Notes: generated by a model from the sequence alone, not told the origin. Counted from the stretch's first letter, positions 16,959-25,840 are shown. The stretch: DNA of 64,000 bases from UBA2210 sp036825195 (GCA_036825195.1 DAISYQ010000001.1:1-64000); one strand, 5' to 3'. Program-made: numbers and translations.

Positions 16959-17726
16959 ATGGCTGACACGATCCCCATTCTCAGAATCGAAAACATGACC
17001 AAACGGTACGGTGATAACGAGGTGCTCAAGGGCGCCTCCCTGACAATAAACAGGGGAGAACTCAAAGTCCTCATCGGTCCTTCCGGCGGGGGAAAGAGCA
17101 CCTTCCTTCAATGCATCAATTTTCTGGTCAAACCCGAACGGGGTCGTATCTGGCTCGACGGGAAAGAGATCATCCGCACCCGGAAAAAGGAAATCAACAA
17201 ATACCGTCAGAAGGTGGGGATGATATTCCAGGATTTCAATCTCTTCGATCACCTGACGGCACTGCACAATGTGCGAATCGCTCTGGTACGGGTCAAGGGA
17301 ATGAGCAAAGAAGAGGCGCAGGACAGGGCCGTCCGTGAATTGGACAGGGTCGGTCTCAAGGGTTATATGAATCAGTATCCGGCCGAGCTTTCCGGCGGAC
17401 AGAAGCAGCGTGTTTCGATCGCGCGAGCCCTTGCCATGGACCCCGATATCATGCTGCTCGACGAGCCGACATCGGCCCTCGACCCGGAATTGATTTCGGA
17501 AGTCCTCGATGTCATACGAACCGTACGATCGGACGGCATGACCATGATCATGTCAACACACCAGATAGGCTTCGCCAGTGAAATGGCTGATGAGTTTGTC
17601 TTTCTCGAAGATGGAACCATTGTAGAGACCGGTCCTCCGGAAAAAATCCTGCTTAATGCGCAGTACGCCAGGACACGGGAATTCTGCTCAAAGATAACCG
17701 AGTTGTACGGAAATTCATTTTCTTGA
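16959..17726 (+). CDS. Amino-acid ABC transporter ATP-binding protein
   Basis: A 255-residue ATPase of the GlnQ/HisP class. Walker A GPSGGGKST (about 40-48), Q-loop QDFNLFDHLT, signature LSGGQKQRV (about 145-153), Walker B MLLDEPTSALD (about 165-175) and the switch His in STHQIGFA near 200 are intact. SD-like AAGGGTG precedes the ATG. It lies between two permease genes whose products it energises. Confidence 0.95.
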   Translation: MADTIPILRIENMTKRYGDNEVLKGASLTINRGELKVLIGPSGGGKSTFLQCINFLVKPERGRIWLDGKEIIRTRKKEINKYRQKVGMIFQDFNLFDHLTALHNVRIALVRVKGMSKEEAQDRAVRELDRVGLKGYMNQYPAELSGGQKQRVSIARALAMDPDIMLLDEPTSALDPELISEVLDVIRTVRSDGMTMIMSTHQIGFASEMADEFVFLEDGTIVETGPPEKILLNAQYARTREFCSKITELYGNSFS

Positions 17727-17728
17727 TT

Positions 17729-18400
17729 ATGGAAGATCTCTTTTTTCTCCAGCCAAAGGTAGTATCCGCCCTTGCGAAAGGACTGATCGTCAGCATCAAG
17801 TTGATAGTTCCCTCGGCCATCTTCGGCAGTATTATCGGGATCATCGTCGGTGCGCTGGGGGTATACGGGAACACAGCCATTAAGAAGATCGCCAACGGGT
17901 ATGTTCTTATCTTCCGGGGATTTCCGTTGGTTGTCCAGCTCTTCATATGGTATTTCGGCCTCCCCTATATCGGAATATACCTGACCCCTTTCGTCGCCTC
18001 GGTACTCGGTTTTTCCCTGTGCAGCGGCGCCTATCAGTCCGAATATGTGCGCGGCGCCTTCCTGTCCGTCAAAACAGGCCAGACGATGGCGGCAAAGGCA
18101 CTCGGGTTTTCACGGATCAAGATGATCCTCTTCATTACCCTTCCCCAAGCTTTTCGCCGGGCCCTTCCGGGTTGCGGTAACGAAATCATCTATCTGATAA
18201 AATATTCATCGCTGGCATATATGGTCACCTGCATCGAACTGACCGGCGAGGGGAAAATCATAGCCTCCGACAGCTTCAGATACACCGAAACCTTCATGGT
18301 AATCGGGGCCATCTATCTCATCATGACTTCCGTTGCCTCCTGGTTGCTTCATCGTCTGGAATACCGGCTCCAACTACCGGGTTTTGAACAATACAGTTAG
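17729..18400 (+). CDS. Amino-acid ABC transporter permease
   Basis: A second HisM/GlnP-type permease of about 223 residues. An EAA loop (TGQTMAAKALGFSRIKMILF) lies near 114-133, with about five hydrophobic segments. An alternative TTG at 17723 would overlap the ATPase gene by four bases; the ATG at 17729 is taken because it is the stronger codon. It completes the transporter: receptor, permease, ATPase, permease. Confidence 0.92.
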   Translation: MEDLFFLQPKVVSALAKGLIVSIKLIVPSAIFGSIIGIIVGALGVYGNTAIKKIANGYVLIFRGFPLVVQLFIWYFGLPYIGIYLTPFVASVLGFSLCSGAYQSEYVRGAFLSVKTGQTMAAKALGFSRIKMILFITLPQAFRRALPGCGNEIIYLIKYSSLAYMVTCIELTGEGKIIASDSFRYTETFMVIGAIYLIMTSVASWLLHRLEYRLQLPGFEQYS

Positions 18401-18414
18401 ACACTTCTGAACCT

Positions 18415-19809
18415 ATGCCATCATATTCAGCAATAACACCGGAAATTCTCAGGGATATCAAAGAGGCCGTGGGTCCCGATGCCGTCGTCCTCCATCCTGA
18501 AAAGCTGTGCGAATTCGGAAAGGACGCAGGAGAAGAGGAGCGCCTTCCCGAACTCGTTGTCGAAGCGACTTCGACGCAGCAGGTCAGCGCGCTGTTACGC
18601 CTGGCAAACCGGCATTCCTTCCCCGTCACCCCGCGGGGTTTGGGGACCGGCCTGGCGGGGGGATCGGTTCCCCTGTTCGGCGGCGTCCTGCTTTCGCTCG
18701 CGAAGATGAATCGAATCCTCGCCATCGAGAAGGACAATCTGATCGCCGTGGTGGAGCCGGGTGTTGTAACACTCGACCTTCAGAACGCCGTCAAGAAAGA
18801 GGGCCTCTTCTACCCACCCGATCCCGCGAGCCTGGACACCTGTTCCATCGGCGGCAATGCCGCCACGAACGCCGGAGGTCCCTCATGCGTCAAATACGGC
18901 ACCACCAGGGATTATATCCTCGGCCTTGAAGCGGTCCTTCCGTCGGGTGATATAATCAAGGCCGGGGTTCGAACGAGAAAGGGCGTGGTCGGCTATGACC
19001 TGCGCCACCTGCTGCTCGGATCTGAGGGCACGCTGGGTGTCATAACCAAATTGATCCTCAAGTTGATCCCCTATCCCGCAACGATAACGACGATGGTCGC
19101 CTTCTTCCCGCGGCTGACCTCAGCCATGAGCGCAGTCACCGCCACGCTGACCCGGGGACACGTCCCCTGTGCCGTGGAGTTGCTCGATGATCGATGCCTG
19201 GAGATAACGGGTGATCTTCTCCCCTTCGATGAGGCACGGTCGGCACAGGCCATGCTCATCATAGAGACAGACGGCATTCAGGAGGTTATAGAAAGGGAGA
19301 TGGAGGCTATTGGCGGGATCTGCCTGGAGGAAGGTGCGGATCAGGTCGTCATGGCTCCCGATTCTCAAAAGAGGGCCAGGATATGGGAGATTCGCCGTGC
19401 GGTTTCCCTGCGGATTGAAGAACGATTCCCCCTCTATCTGCACGAAGATATCGTTGTTCCCATCGGAAAGATCGCCAAGCTGGTCGGCGGCCTGCGGGAA
19501 CTTGAAGAAATGTACGGGATGAGGATCTACTCTTTCGGTCATGCCGGGGACGGGAACATCCACGTGAACATCACAGCGGAAGATCCGAAATGCAGGGACC
19601 GGATAGAGGAGGGAATCGAAGACCTGCTTCGAACCGTTCTTTCCATGGGTGGAACCATCTCCGGTGAACACGGGATAGGAATCACCAAGAAACCGTTTCT
19701 CCCGATGGAGCTCTCAGCAGAAAGCATCCGCATTCAAAAAGAGATCAAACGTATCTTCGATCCCCAGCAGATACTGAACCCCGGAAAGATTTTTCAGGGC
19801 GATCTATAG
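18415..19809 (+). CDS. FAD-binding 2-hydroxyacid dehydrogenase, GlcD type
   Basis: A 464-residue flavoprotein. The FAD-binding PCMH domain covers about 38-215 (PRGLGTGLAGGSVP near 77-90, CSIGGNAATNAGG near 141-153). The C-terminal domain shows SFGHAGDGNIHVN near 375-387 and GTISGEHGIGITKK near 411-424, ending FDPQQILNPGKIF, as in GlcD, D-lactate dehydrogenase Dld2 and D-2-hydroxyglutarate dehydrogenase. Relatives pass electrons to ETF, and genes for both ETF subunits lie 3 kb downstream in the same direction with no GlcF partner, so an ETF-linked dehydrogenase is inferred. Together with the adjacent amino-acid transporter this suggests oxidation of an amino-acid-derived 2-hydroxyacid. Confidence 0.9.
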   Translation: MPSYSAITPEILRDIKEAVGPDAVVLHPEKLCEFGKDAGEEERLPELVVEATSTQQVSALLRLANRHSFPVTPRGLGTGLAGGSVPLFGGVLLSLAKMNRILAIEKDNLIAVVEPGVVTLDLQNAVKKEGLFYPPDPASLDTCSIGGNAATNAGGPSCVKYGTTRDYILGLEAVLPSGDIIKAGVRTRKGVVGYDLRHLLLGSEGTLGVITKLILKLIPYPATITTMVAFFPRLTSAMSAVTATLTRGHVPCAVELLDDRCLEITGDLLPFDEARSAQAMLIIETDGIQEVIEREMEAIGGICLEEGADQVVMAPDSQKRARIWEIRRAVSLRIEERFPLYLHEDIVVPIGKIAKLVGGLRELEEMYGMRIYSFGHAGDGNIHVNITAEDPKCRDRIEEGIEDLLRTVLSMGGTISGEHGIGITKKPFLPMELSAESIRIQKEIKRIFDPQQILNPGKIFQGDL

Positions 19810-19905
19810 AACCGTTGACTCATTTTACATATTCTGTTAGCTTTTTTCCTATACTTGCAATTCTGTTCGCTCCATGGCCTTATGACATAGCTTACATGAG
19901 GTTTT

Positions 19906-21054
19906 ATGAATACACTCCTGACAGAAAAAAATCGTGCCGTTCGCCGTTCCGTCCGCGCATTCTGTGAGCGTGAGATTACGCCCATCGCCGGCGAGATCGA
20001 CCGGGAAGCCCGCTTTCCCTGGGAAGTTGTCGAGATGATGGGCAAGCTCGGATATTTCGGCATTCAGGTGCCTAAAACCCTCGGGGGTGCCGGGATGGAC
20101 ACCCTGAGCTATGTCATCACCATCGAGGAGATCTCCCGGGTGTGCGCAAGCCTGGGACTGTGCGCAACCGTCCATAACAGCGTTGTCGTATATCCCCTGC
20201 TGGCCTTCGGAACGGAAGAACAGAAGGAACGATGGGTACCGCAACTGGCCCGCGCTGAGAAGATAGGCGCCTTCTGCCTCACCGAACCGAATGCCGGTTC
20301 AGACGCGGCGGGAATAGAGGCCACGGCGATCCGCTCGGGTGACCATTTCGTCGTAAACGCGAACAAGGTCTTTGTGACTAACGGTGGTGTCGCGGACATC
20401 TGCCTGCTTTTTGTAAAGACCGATCCGAATGCCGGCCACCGAGGAATCAGCGTTGTCGTGGCCGAGAGAGGAACACCGGGATTCGTTGTGGGTGACGTGG
20501 AAGACCTCTGCGGTATGAGGGCGAATCCGGTCAGCTCCATCCGTCTCTACGACTGCAGTATCCCGGCACACAACCTGCTCGGGCAAGAGGGGCGAGGGCT
20601 TCAGATCGGACTGACAGCGCTTGACACGGGAAGGATCGGGATAGCCGCGCAGGCGGTGGGTATCGCGCAGGCCGCCCTTGAAGAATCGGGACAGTACGCG
20701 AACCAGCGGCAGCAGTTCGGGGTTTCCATCGGACGTCATCAGTCGGTTCAGTCAATGCTCGCCACCATGGCGACACAGGTGGAAGCGGCACGGCTCATGG
20801 TGTACCGGGCTGCCATCCTGCGCGACCAGGGCAAACCCTTTTCCCAGGCGGCGGCGATGGCAAAACTGTATGCCTCGGAGATATCGAGCACGGTTACGGA
20901 TATGGCCGTTCAGATACACGGTGCATACGGATATTCCAAGGCGTACGCAGTTGAACGATACTACCGTGACGCAAGGGTAACGAGAATCTACGAGGGGACT
21001 TCAGAGATACACCGGATGGTCATTGCAAGAGGGGTCCTCGACGAGTACAAATAG
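19906..21054 (+). CDS. Acyl-CoA dehydrogenase
   Basis: A 382-residue full-length member of the acyl-CoA dehydrogenase family. It has the N-terminal helical domain, the signature CLTEPNAGSDAAG (about 123-135), the flavin-binding FVTNGGVADI segment, and the C-terminal HGAYGYSKAYAVERYYRDAR stretch followed by IYEGTSEIHR. The Glu in YEGTSE is the catalytic base position of medium/short-chain enzymes. It oxidises an acyl-CoA to the enoyl-CoA and reduces ETF, encoded immediately downstream. Acyl chain preference cannot be read. Confidence 0.95.
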   Translation: MNTLLTEKNRAVRRSVRAFCEREITPIAGEIDREARFPWEVVEMMGKLGYFGIQVPKTLGGAGMDTLSYVITIEEISRVCASLGLCATVHNSVVVYPLLAFGTEEQKERWVPQLARAEKIGAFCLTEPNAGSDAAGIEATAIRSGDHFVVNANKVFVTNGGVADICLLFVKTDPNAGHRGISVVVAERGTPGFVVGDVEDLCGMRANPVSSIRLYDCSIPAHNLLGQEGRGLQIGLTALDTGRIGIAAQAVGIAQAALEESGQYANQRQQFGVSIGRHQSVQSMLATMATQVEAARLMVYRAAILRDQGKPFSQAAAMAKLYASEISSTVTDMAVQIHGAYGYSKAYAVERYYRDARVTRIYEGTSEIHRMVIARGVLDEYK

Positions 21055-21086
21055 AAAGAGCCTGTCTCTTCTTTTTGGGTGGTTGT

Positions 21087-21863
21087 ATGGGTCTTCATAT
21101 CATTGTCTGCATCAAATCGGTTATCACCAAGGCACCGGAGAACGGGATTGTCCGTTCCGCGGATACGGCGGCATTGAATCCCTTCGACCGCCCTGCCCTG
21201 GAGGTGGCCATATCGATGGCAGAAAAGCAGGGTGGCACGGTTACCGCCGTATCGATGGGACCACCTTCCTGCGCTTTCATTCTCAACGAGGCGATGGCAA
21301 TGGGTGCGGACAGGGGAATCCTTCTCAGCGACCCCCGTCTGGCCGACTCTGATACACTGGCAACCTCAACGGCGCTCGCCGCCGCCATCAAGAAGCTGGC
21401 TCCCTTTGACCTGGTACTCTTCGGAACACGAACGTACGACAGCGATACGGGACAGGTAGGACCGCAAACCGCCGTTCTTCTCGATGCACCGCTGGTAACC
21501 GGCGTTTCCGGGTTTGAATTTATCGATACCCGGCTTCGTGTAGATCGCACAATCGACGGATTCGGGGAGGAATACGAACTCTCCCTGCCCGCCGCCCTGA
21601 CCATTAATCCCTCCGCGGCCGCACCCCGAGATCTTCTCCTGAGAGGCATCGAGGAATCCTTTACCGGAAAAGAAATCGAGATATTGGCCCTTGACGATCT
21701 GGGAATCGATCCCCGGACAGTGGGGAACAGTGGTTCCCCCACCAGGGTTCTTTCTCTGACACGGGTGACGAGAGAGAGGAAGTGCGAGTTTCTGACAGGG
21801 ACAATGGACGAACAGGCTGAAGAGCTTGTCGAGTTTATAAAGAAATCAGGGCTGATCGGCTGA
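21087..21863 (+). CDS. etfB: Electron transfer flavoprotein subunit beta
   Basis: A 258-residue EtfB. It opens with the family pattern IIVCIKSV, then NPFDRPALEVA near 36-46, the AMP-binding region containing GTRTYDSDTGQVGPQTA near 114-130, and LPAALTINPSAAAPR near 167-181. The frame can be extended four codons to a TTG, but the ATG at 21087 starts the conserved sequence. It stands 32 bases after the acyl-CoA dehydrogenase gene and 7 bases before the EtfA gene, so it forms the usual heterodimer with that unusual EtfA. Confidence 0.92.
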   Translation: MGLHIIVCIKSVITKAPENGIVRSADTAALNPFDRPALEVAISMAEKQGGTVTAVSMGPPSCAFILNEAMAMGADRGILLSDPRLADSDTLATSTALAAAIKKLAPFDLVLFGTRTYDSDTGQVGPQTAVLLDAPLVTGVSGFEFIDTRLRVDRTIDGFGEEYELSLPAALTINPSAAAPRDLLLRGIEESFTGKEIEILALDDLGIDPRTVGNSGSPTRVLSLTRVTRERKCEFLTGTMDEQAEELVEFIKKSGLIG

Positions 21864-21870
21864 CGGGATT

Positions 21871-23493
21871 ATGGAAAATCGAGCAAAAAAAGGAATATGG
21901 GTCTATGTCGACCTGAGAGACGAACGGCTCTTCGGTTACAGCCTGAATGTCATGGCAAGAGCCCGCGAACTCACCTATTCCATATCTGGAAAAATAGTAG
22001 CCATCCTGATTGACTCCCCCGATGATAACTCAAAATCTGCCGGTGAAAAGAGAGGCATACCGTCCGGCGAAGCGGCAGAGAGATGTCTGTCTCACGGGGC
22101 AGATGCCGTCCATATCTTCGAAAATCCGGATTTTGCAGTCCCGAGACCGGACATATACGCGCCAGTCATATCAGACGCTGTGCGACACCATGAACCGATG
22201 CTCGTCCTCTTCCCGATGACCGAATTCGGCAAAGAGCTGGCGGCCCGTTCCGCACGAATCTGCACTGCCGGTCTGATTGCTGATTGCACCGCCCTGACGA
22301 TGAAAGATGATCGAATCGTCGCGTCATGCCCCTCCTGGGGAGGCGAAATCCTGGCCGAAATCACCTTTGACGAAGCCTTTCACACAACCGGTTTCGCCAC
22401 GGTAAACCATCACGGCATTACACCCATTGATACCGCCGGCGACCCCGGAGCCGTGGAGAAGATACCGGTGGAAAAGGTTGTAATTCCCAGGGGGATCAAA
22501 TTCCTATCGAGCACATACGAATCGGAAGGCAGAAAAAAGCTGGAAGAGGCCGAAATCGTCGTTGTCGGAGGAGCCGGCCTCGGTACAGCCGACGGATTCG
22601 GACTGGCGCGCGACCTTGCCTCCGCGCTTGGTGGAGAGATCGGCGCGACACGCCCGCCGGTTCTCATGCACTGGACGGCGGAAGACAATCTGATCGGCCA
22701 GACAGGAAAGACCGTCAAACCGGAACTGCTCCTTTCCTGCGGAACGTCGGGCGCGATCCAGTACACGGCCGGGATTACCGATTCGAAAACCATCGTCGCG
22801 ATAAACCGCGACCCCAATGCGCCCATCTTCCAGGTGGCCGATCTGGGTATTACGGCCGATGCCGCCACGTTTCTCCCGGCACTGACCGCAAAAGTGAAAC
22901 AGACCGTCATGAGGTCGCTGACCGATAGCATGCATGAGGGAAAGGGAGAGACAGGCACGGTATCCGGCTTTGGTGAAAAGCTACTCAGGCTGAGAGAGTC
23001 GCACGGCTGGTCCCGTGAATCACTCGCCCAGTCGACAGGGCAGTCTCCGGAATTTATCGAGCAGTGCGAAAAGAATGAGATCTCTCCGTCCGTCAGTTTT
23101 CTTCTTCGCCTCTCACGAATCCTCGATGTCGATCCCGGTACCTTTCTCCATGAGAGCGAAAAGACGGCGATCAGGGATCAGCGGGCCAAGCAGTTCATGC
23201 AGCGGACCCAGAATTACTCGTACCAGACGCTGACCCCCGGTGCCGAGAACGAGCACCTCAGATCGTTCATGATCACCATCGAGCCGAGACAGGCCCACAA
23301 ACCGGTTGCCTACAAACACGAGGGAGAAGAATTCATATACGTCATGGAGGGGGATCTCGAACTGACACTGGGGGGGAAAGCACACAAGCTGAGACCCCAT
23401 GAATCGATCCGCTTCAACTCCGAAATACCTCACAAACTGAAGAGCCTGTCAAATGAACCAACCCGCTGTCTGGTTGTGCTTTACACGCCTTGA
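21871..23493 (+). CDS. etfA: Electron transfer flavoprotein alpha fused to XRE-HTH and cupin
   Basis: A 540-residue protein whose first ~345 residues are a complete EtfA: N-terminal alpha/beta domain, then the FAD domain starting VVVGGAGLG (about 229), with NLIGQTGKTVKPEL, GTSGAIQYTAGI and IVAINRDPNAPIF. Normal EtfA ends near there. This one continues through a linker into an XRE-type helix-turn-helix (about 366-425: LLRLRESHGWSRESLAQ, then a recognition-helix-like segment) and a cupin_2 beta-barrel (about 445-540: HEGEEFIYVMEG, PHESIRFNSEIPHKL). HTH plus cupin is a common stand-alone regulator layout; fusion to EtfA is unusual. The frame is continuous without a stop or suspicious homopolymer. 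It may sense ligand or redox state and couple ETF to gene control, or the domain may be structural. Confidence 0.93.
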   Translation: MENRAKKGIWVYVDLRDERLFGYSLNVMARARELTYSISGKIVAILIDSPDDNSKSAGEKRGIPSGEAAERCLSHGADAVHIFENPDFAVPRPDIYAPVISDAVRHHEPMLVLFPMTEFGKELAARSARICTAGLIADCTALTMKDDRIVASCPSWGGEILAEITFDEAFHTTGFATVNHHGITPIDTAGDPGAVEKIPVEKVVIPRGIKFLSSTYESEGRKKLEEAEIVVVGGAGLGTADGFGLARDLASALGGEIGATRPPVLMHWTAEDNLIGQTGKTVKPELLLSCGTSGAIQYTAGITDSKTIVAINRDPNAPIFQVADLGITADAATFLPALTAKVKQTVMRSLTDSMHEGKGETGTVSGFGEKLLRLRESHGWSRESLAQSTGQSPEFIEQCEKNEISPSVSFLLRLSRILDVDPGTFLHESEKTAIRDQRAKQFMQRTQNYSYQTLTPGAENEHLRSFMITIEPRQAHKPVAYKHEGEEFIYVMEGDLELTLGGKAHKLRPHESIRFNSEIPHKLKSLSNEPTRCLVVLYTP

Positions 23494-23837
23494 GAGAGCG
23501 TTTTTTGCGATACAAGCAACAATCAATTTGCCTTGACATATCCGATCTGATTATTCATAGTGATTTTAATTACCTGATTCTACTTTTGCGGCTGAGCTTG
23601 TTGAATATATTAATTGGGGATCTAGTTTCTAATACCAAAAATAATAAAGATAAAGGTCTTCGTTAACCGATTATTTATTGCTGTTTGATTCTCTAAAAAG
23701 AAAAGGGCTTCAAGAGATCAAACCGTTATCGATAAAGTTAATCATAAATTTTCAGTTTTGATATAAATTCACAATATACTCATCTGATCCGATAGTAAAA
23801 ATTTAGATCCTGAATTCATTCGTTTTTTCTAAAGGAT
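23494..23837 (+). promoter_or_regulatory. AT-rich intergenic region with a putative promoter
   Basis: This 344-base gap marks a shift to AT-rich DNA. A plausible sigma-70 promoter is TTGACA (23533-23538), a 17-base spacer and CATAGT (23556-23561). The next start codon is about 280 bases further on, so a long leader or another promoter would be needed. No RNA gene or repeat recognised. Confidence 0.35.
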
Positions 23838-24377
23838 ATGGATAATCATCTAAACCAACTACAACTAACACCTAAAGAAATTACAAAGGATATTCTTGCG
23901 TTTTGTAAAGAAATTGATCCCAATACTAATCCATTATTTGTCTCGGTAAATCCAACTCGTGAAGTTAGATTTAATTACTGCCTAACCGATGTTCCTAAAT
24001 ACGCAATGCAGCATGGCGGAAAAGCAATTTTTGGATGGATTATATGGGAACTTCAAGGGTTACTTTTAGAGGCCGAATTTCATACGTGTTTTGAGGGAAA
24101 TAATGGTAAATTAATTGATATCACACCAAAATCGGATGGGAATGAATACATCGTATTTTTACCGGATAGCTATCGTGTTTACCAAGGCAAGTTCATGAAA
24201 GGCTTCAGGAAAAAACTAATTGACAATGAAGTTGCCCAAATGTACTGCAAATTAGCAGAGAAATTGGACCAGCTCAGAGAAAAACATTTTAGAAATGATG
24301 AATACGATGCAGATGCGGTTGATTATGAGTTTCAGGAATGGATTGCTCAATTGGATTCGAATAAGGAGGGACCTTAA
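23838..24377 (+). CDS. Hypothetical protein
   Basis: A 179-residue soluble protein that I do not recognise. The middle contains FGWIIWELQGLLLEAEFHTCF and IDITPK...YIVFLPDSYRVYQG, with patterned aromatic and acidic residues, and the C-terminus is highly charged and helical. Its Trp/Glu/His-rich core resembles small uncharacterised proteins with an E-A-E-F-H-type motif found in many bacteria, but no activity is known to me. It is AT-rich compared with the ETF genes before it and mprF after it, suggesting acquisition. No signal peptide or membrane segment. Confidence 0.6.
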   Translation: MDNHLNQLQLTPKEITKDILAFCKEIDPNTNPLFVSVNPTREVRFNYCLTDVPKYAMQHGGKAIFGWIIWELQGLLLEAEFHTCFEGNNGKLIDITPKSDGNEYIVFLPDSYRVYQGKFMKGFRKKLIDNEVAQMYCKLAEKLDQLREKHFRNDEYDADAVDYEFQEWIAQLDSNKEGP

Positions 24378-24411
24378 AAGAGCACTCTTCATTTTACATT
24401 AACGGGTAACT

Positions 24412-24542
24412 AGTCTCCAGCAGGTATCGAAGTGGTCAATGTATTCAACCCCTAGAAAGAAGAATTTATCACCCGCGATGCCATGAGAAAGGTCCGAGAT
24501 GTTGACGGTGCTGTGGAATCGGTCTATGCTTTTTATCAATGA
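24412..24542 (+). pseudogene. Possible remnant of an RND/MMPL exporter gene
   Basis: One frame reads IEVVNVFNP, a stop (TAG), then KEEFITRDAMRKVRDVDG and AVESVYAFY before a second stop. The pattern (vvnVF...F-T-d-alr-v-r-vdGVesV) resembles the periplasmic N-terminal stretch of RND-superfamily lipid exporters. Too short and interrupted to be functional; the identification is tentative. Confidence 0.2.
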
Positions 24543-24650
24543 CACTGCTTTCGATATCAACACGTTGGTAGGGGGAACAATTCATAACTACATAGGATAG
24601 CACACTATATTGGATATAGGGTAATCTGATTCGAAGGGAGAGGTAAAAAG

Positions 24651-24836
24651 ATGAATATAACAGAAAAAGATCGGGAGATGGCCCAAAAGTGTCTTACGTG
24701 TCCCGTATGCAAACGTGCCAGAGAAAAGCAATCCGGAATGGCGTATTGGTTTGTGAAAACCATTGAAAATGGGCTCTGTCCATACTGCCAGGCATATGAA
24801 CGCGTCTATGGAAAAAAGGCTCACGAGCCTCTATAG
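24651..24836 (+). CDS. Small four-cysteine (zinc-ribbon-like) protein
   Basis: A 61-residue protein with two pairs of cysteines, CLTCPVC near 14-20 and CPYC near 43-46, spaced as in a minimal zinc ribbon or rubredoxin-like knuckle. A good Shine-Dalgarno (GGGAGAGG) lies 7-8 bases before the ATG, which argues that this is expressed. It is 60 bases upstream of the transglutaminase-like gene. Function unknown; small size and metal-binding motif suggest a nucleic-acid- or protein-binding role. Confidence 0.55.
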   Translation: MNITEKDREMAQKCLTCPVCKRAREKQSGMAYWFVKTIENGLCPYCQAYERVYGKKAHEPL

Positions 24837-24896
24837 CGGAAGGAAAGATGAAAAACTTTTTGCATCGAAAAAGAATATAGCTTTGGAGATTGTATC

Positions 24897-25496
24897 ATGA
24901 ACATTATAGACAGCTTCCCAGACAAACAAATAGAATTGATGGGACCAACAAGCCAAAAATTTATCGAAAACGGGATTCATACATTCCATGACGCCTGCCG
25001 ATGGGTTACAAACCTTCCCTACGGGTACAATTCGAATAAAACCGATCCGTACATCATCTTTATGGAAGGTAAGGGCACCTGTTCGACAAAACATGCGGCA
25101 ATTGGCCTGCTGGCTCAAGAGATTGGCCTGCCTATCTCGAAGTTCCTCGGCTTGTACAGGCTAACCGATGAAATCATCACCGGCATTGGAGAAATCCTCA
25201 AACCGCACGGATTGGAATATATTCCTCAAATTCATTGTTTTTTAGGATTCAAGACTACGTTTGTTGATCTGACAGAGGGGAATTGTACCGGCAAAAACAA
25301 ACCGCTGGAAAATTTTGATCTGATAGTACGGGTGAAACCGATCCTCAGTGAATCCGAAGAAGAAGATTTGTACAAAACCGGGCTTGATTTCTATAGGCAA
25401 GACAGTGAGACTCTCCGTACACATACAAAGGAAGATTTGATAGAAATTCTGAAAGAGTGCAACAGGAAACATGAAATTATTTGTTCATTATTATAG
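24897..25496 (+). CDS. Transglutaminase-like cysteine-protease-fold protein
   Basis: A 199-residue protein. A transglutaminase-like catalytic triad can be proposed: Cys in GKGTCSTKHA (about 61-70), His in IPQIHCFLG near 106-114 and Asp in TFVDLTEGN near 118-126, in the right order and spacing. The N- and C-terminal parts are unassigned. Proteins of this type act as peptidases or amidases on peptide bonds. No signal peptide, so probably cytoplasmic. Composition is AT-richer than the flanking chromosome. It forms a possible unit with the four-cysteine protein just upstream. Confidence 0.6.
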   Translation: MNIIDSFPDKQIELMGPTSQKFIENGIHTFHDACRWVTNLPYGYNSNKTDPYIIFMEGKGTCSTKHAAIGLLAQEIGLPISKFLGLYRLTDEIITGIGEILKPHGLEYIPQIHCFLGFKTTFVDLTEGNCTGKNKPLENFDLIVRVKPILSESEEEDLYKTGLDFYRQDSETLRTHTKEDLIEILKECNRKHEIICSLL

Positions 25497-25840
25497 ACCC
25501 CTATGCCGTCTAATTGCAGGTAACGTAATAACAGTACATACAAATGAGTATCTTTCATATACGCACTATTCTGTGTTAAGATTCACAAGCAGAAATAAAT
25601 GGGTTGTCGACTCGACGGCACCGGTCACCCGGTTCGAGTTTTGCAAGAGGATGGCAGCTTTTCATATAGGGTAAACCACAATGTAGCCGGGAAGATTTAC
25701 ACTGCTGTCGGGCAGATATAGACGCAACAATAATACCGCAACCGGTCTGAACGTTTCAGAACATAGCTTTCAAAACATACGTGTTGTACTATCATGGTGG
25801 AAAGTCTCCAAGCCATGATCGGAATTCATGAAGAGGAACC
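25497..25840. other. Intergenic region without recognisable features
   Basis: These 344 bases between the transglutaminase-like gene and mprF contain only short, unsupported open frames. No tRNA, strong terminator or repeat is recognisable. A GAGGAACC sequence just before 25841 serves as ribosome-binding site for mprF. Confidence 0.5.

Noticed and set aside
19810..19905. TTGACT and TATACT as a promoter for the acyl-CoA dehydrogenase gene
   Set aside because: Spacing between the hexamers is about 29 bases, far beyond what sigma-70 tolerates.
18415..23493. Electron-bifurcating lactate dehydrogenase (LctBCD) assignment
   Set aside because: EtfA lacks the N-terminal ferredoxin domain of LctC-type proteins and an acyl-CoA dehydrogenase gene intervenes, so lactate bifurcation is not supported.
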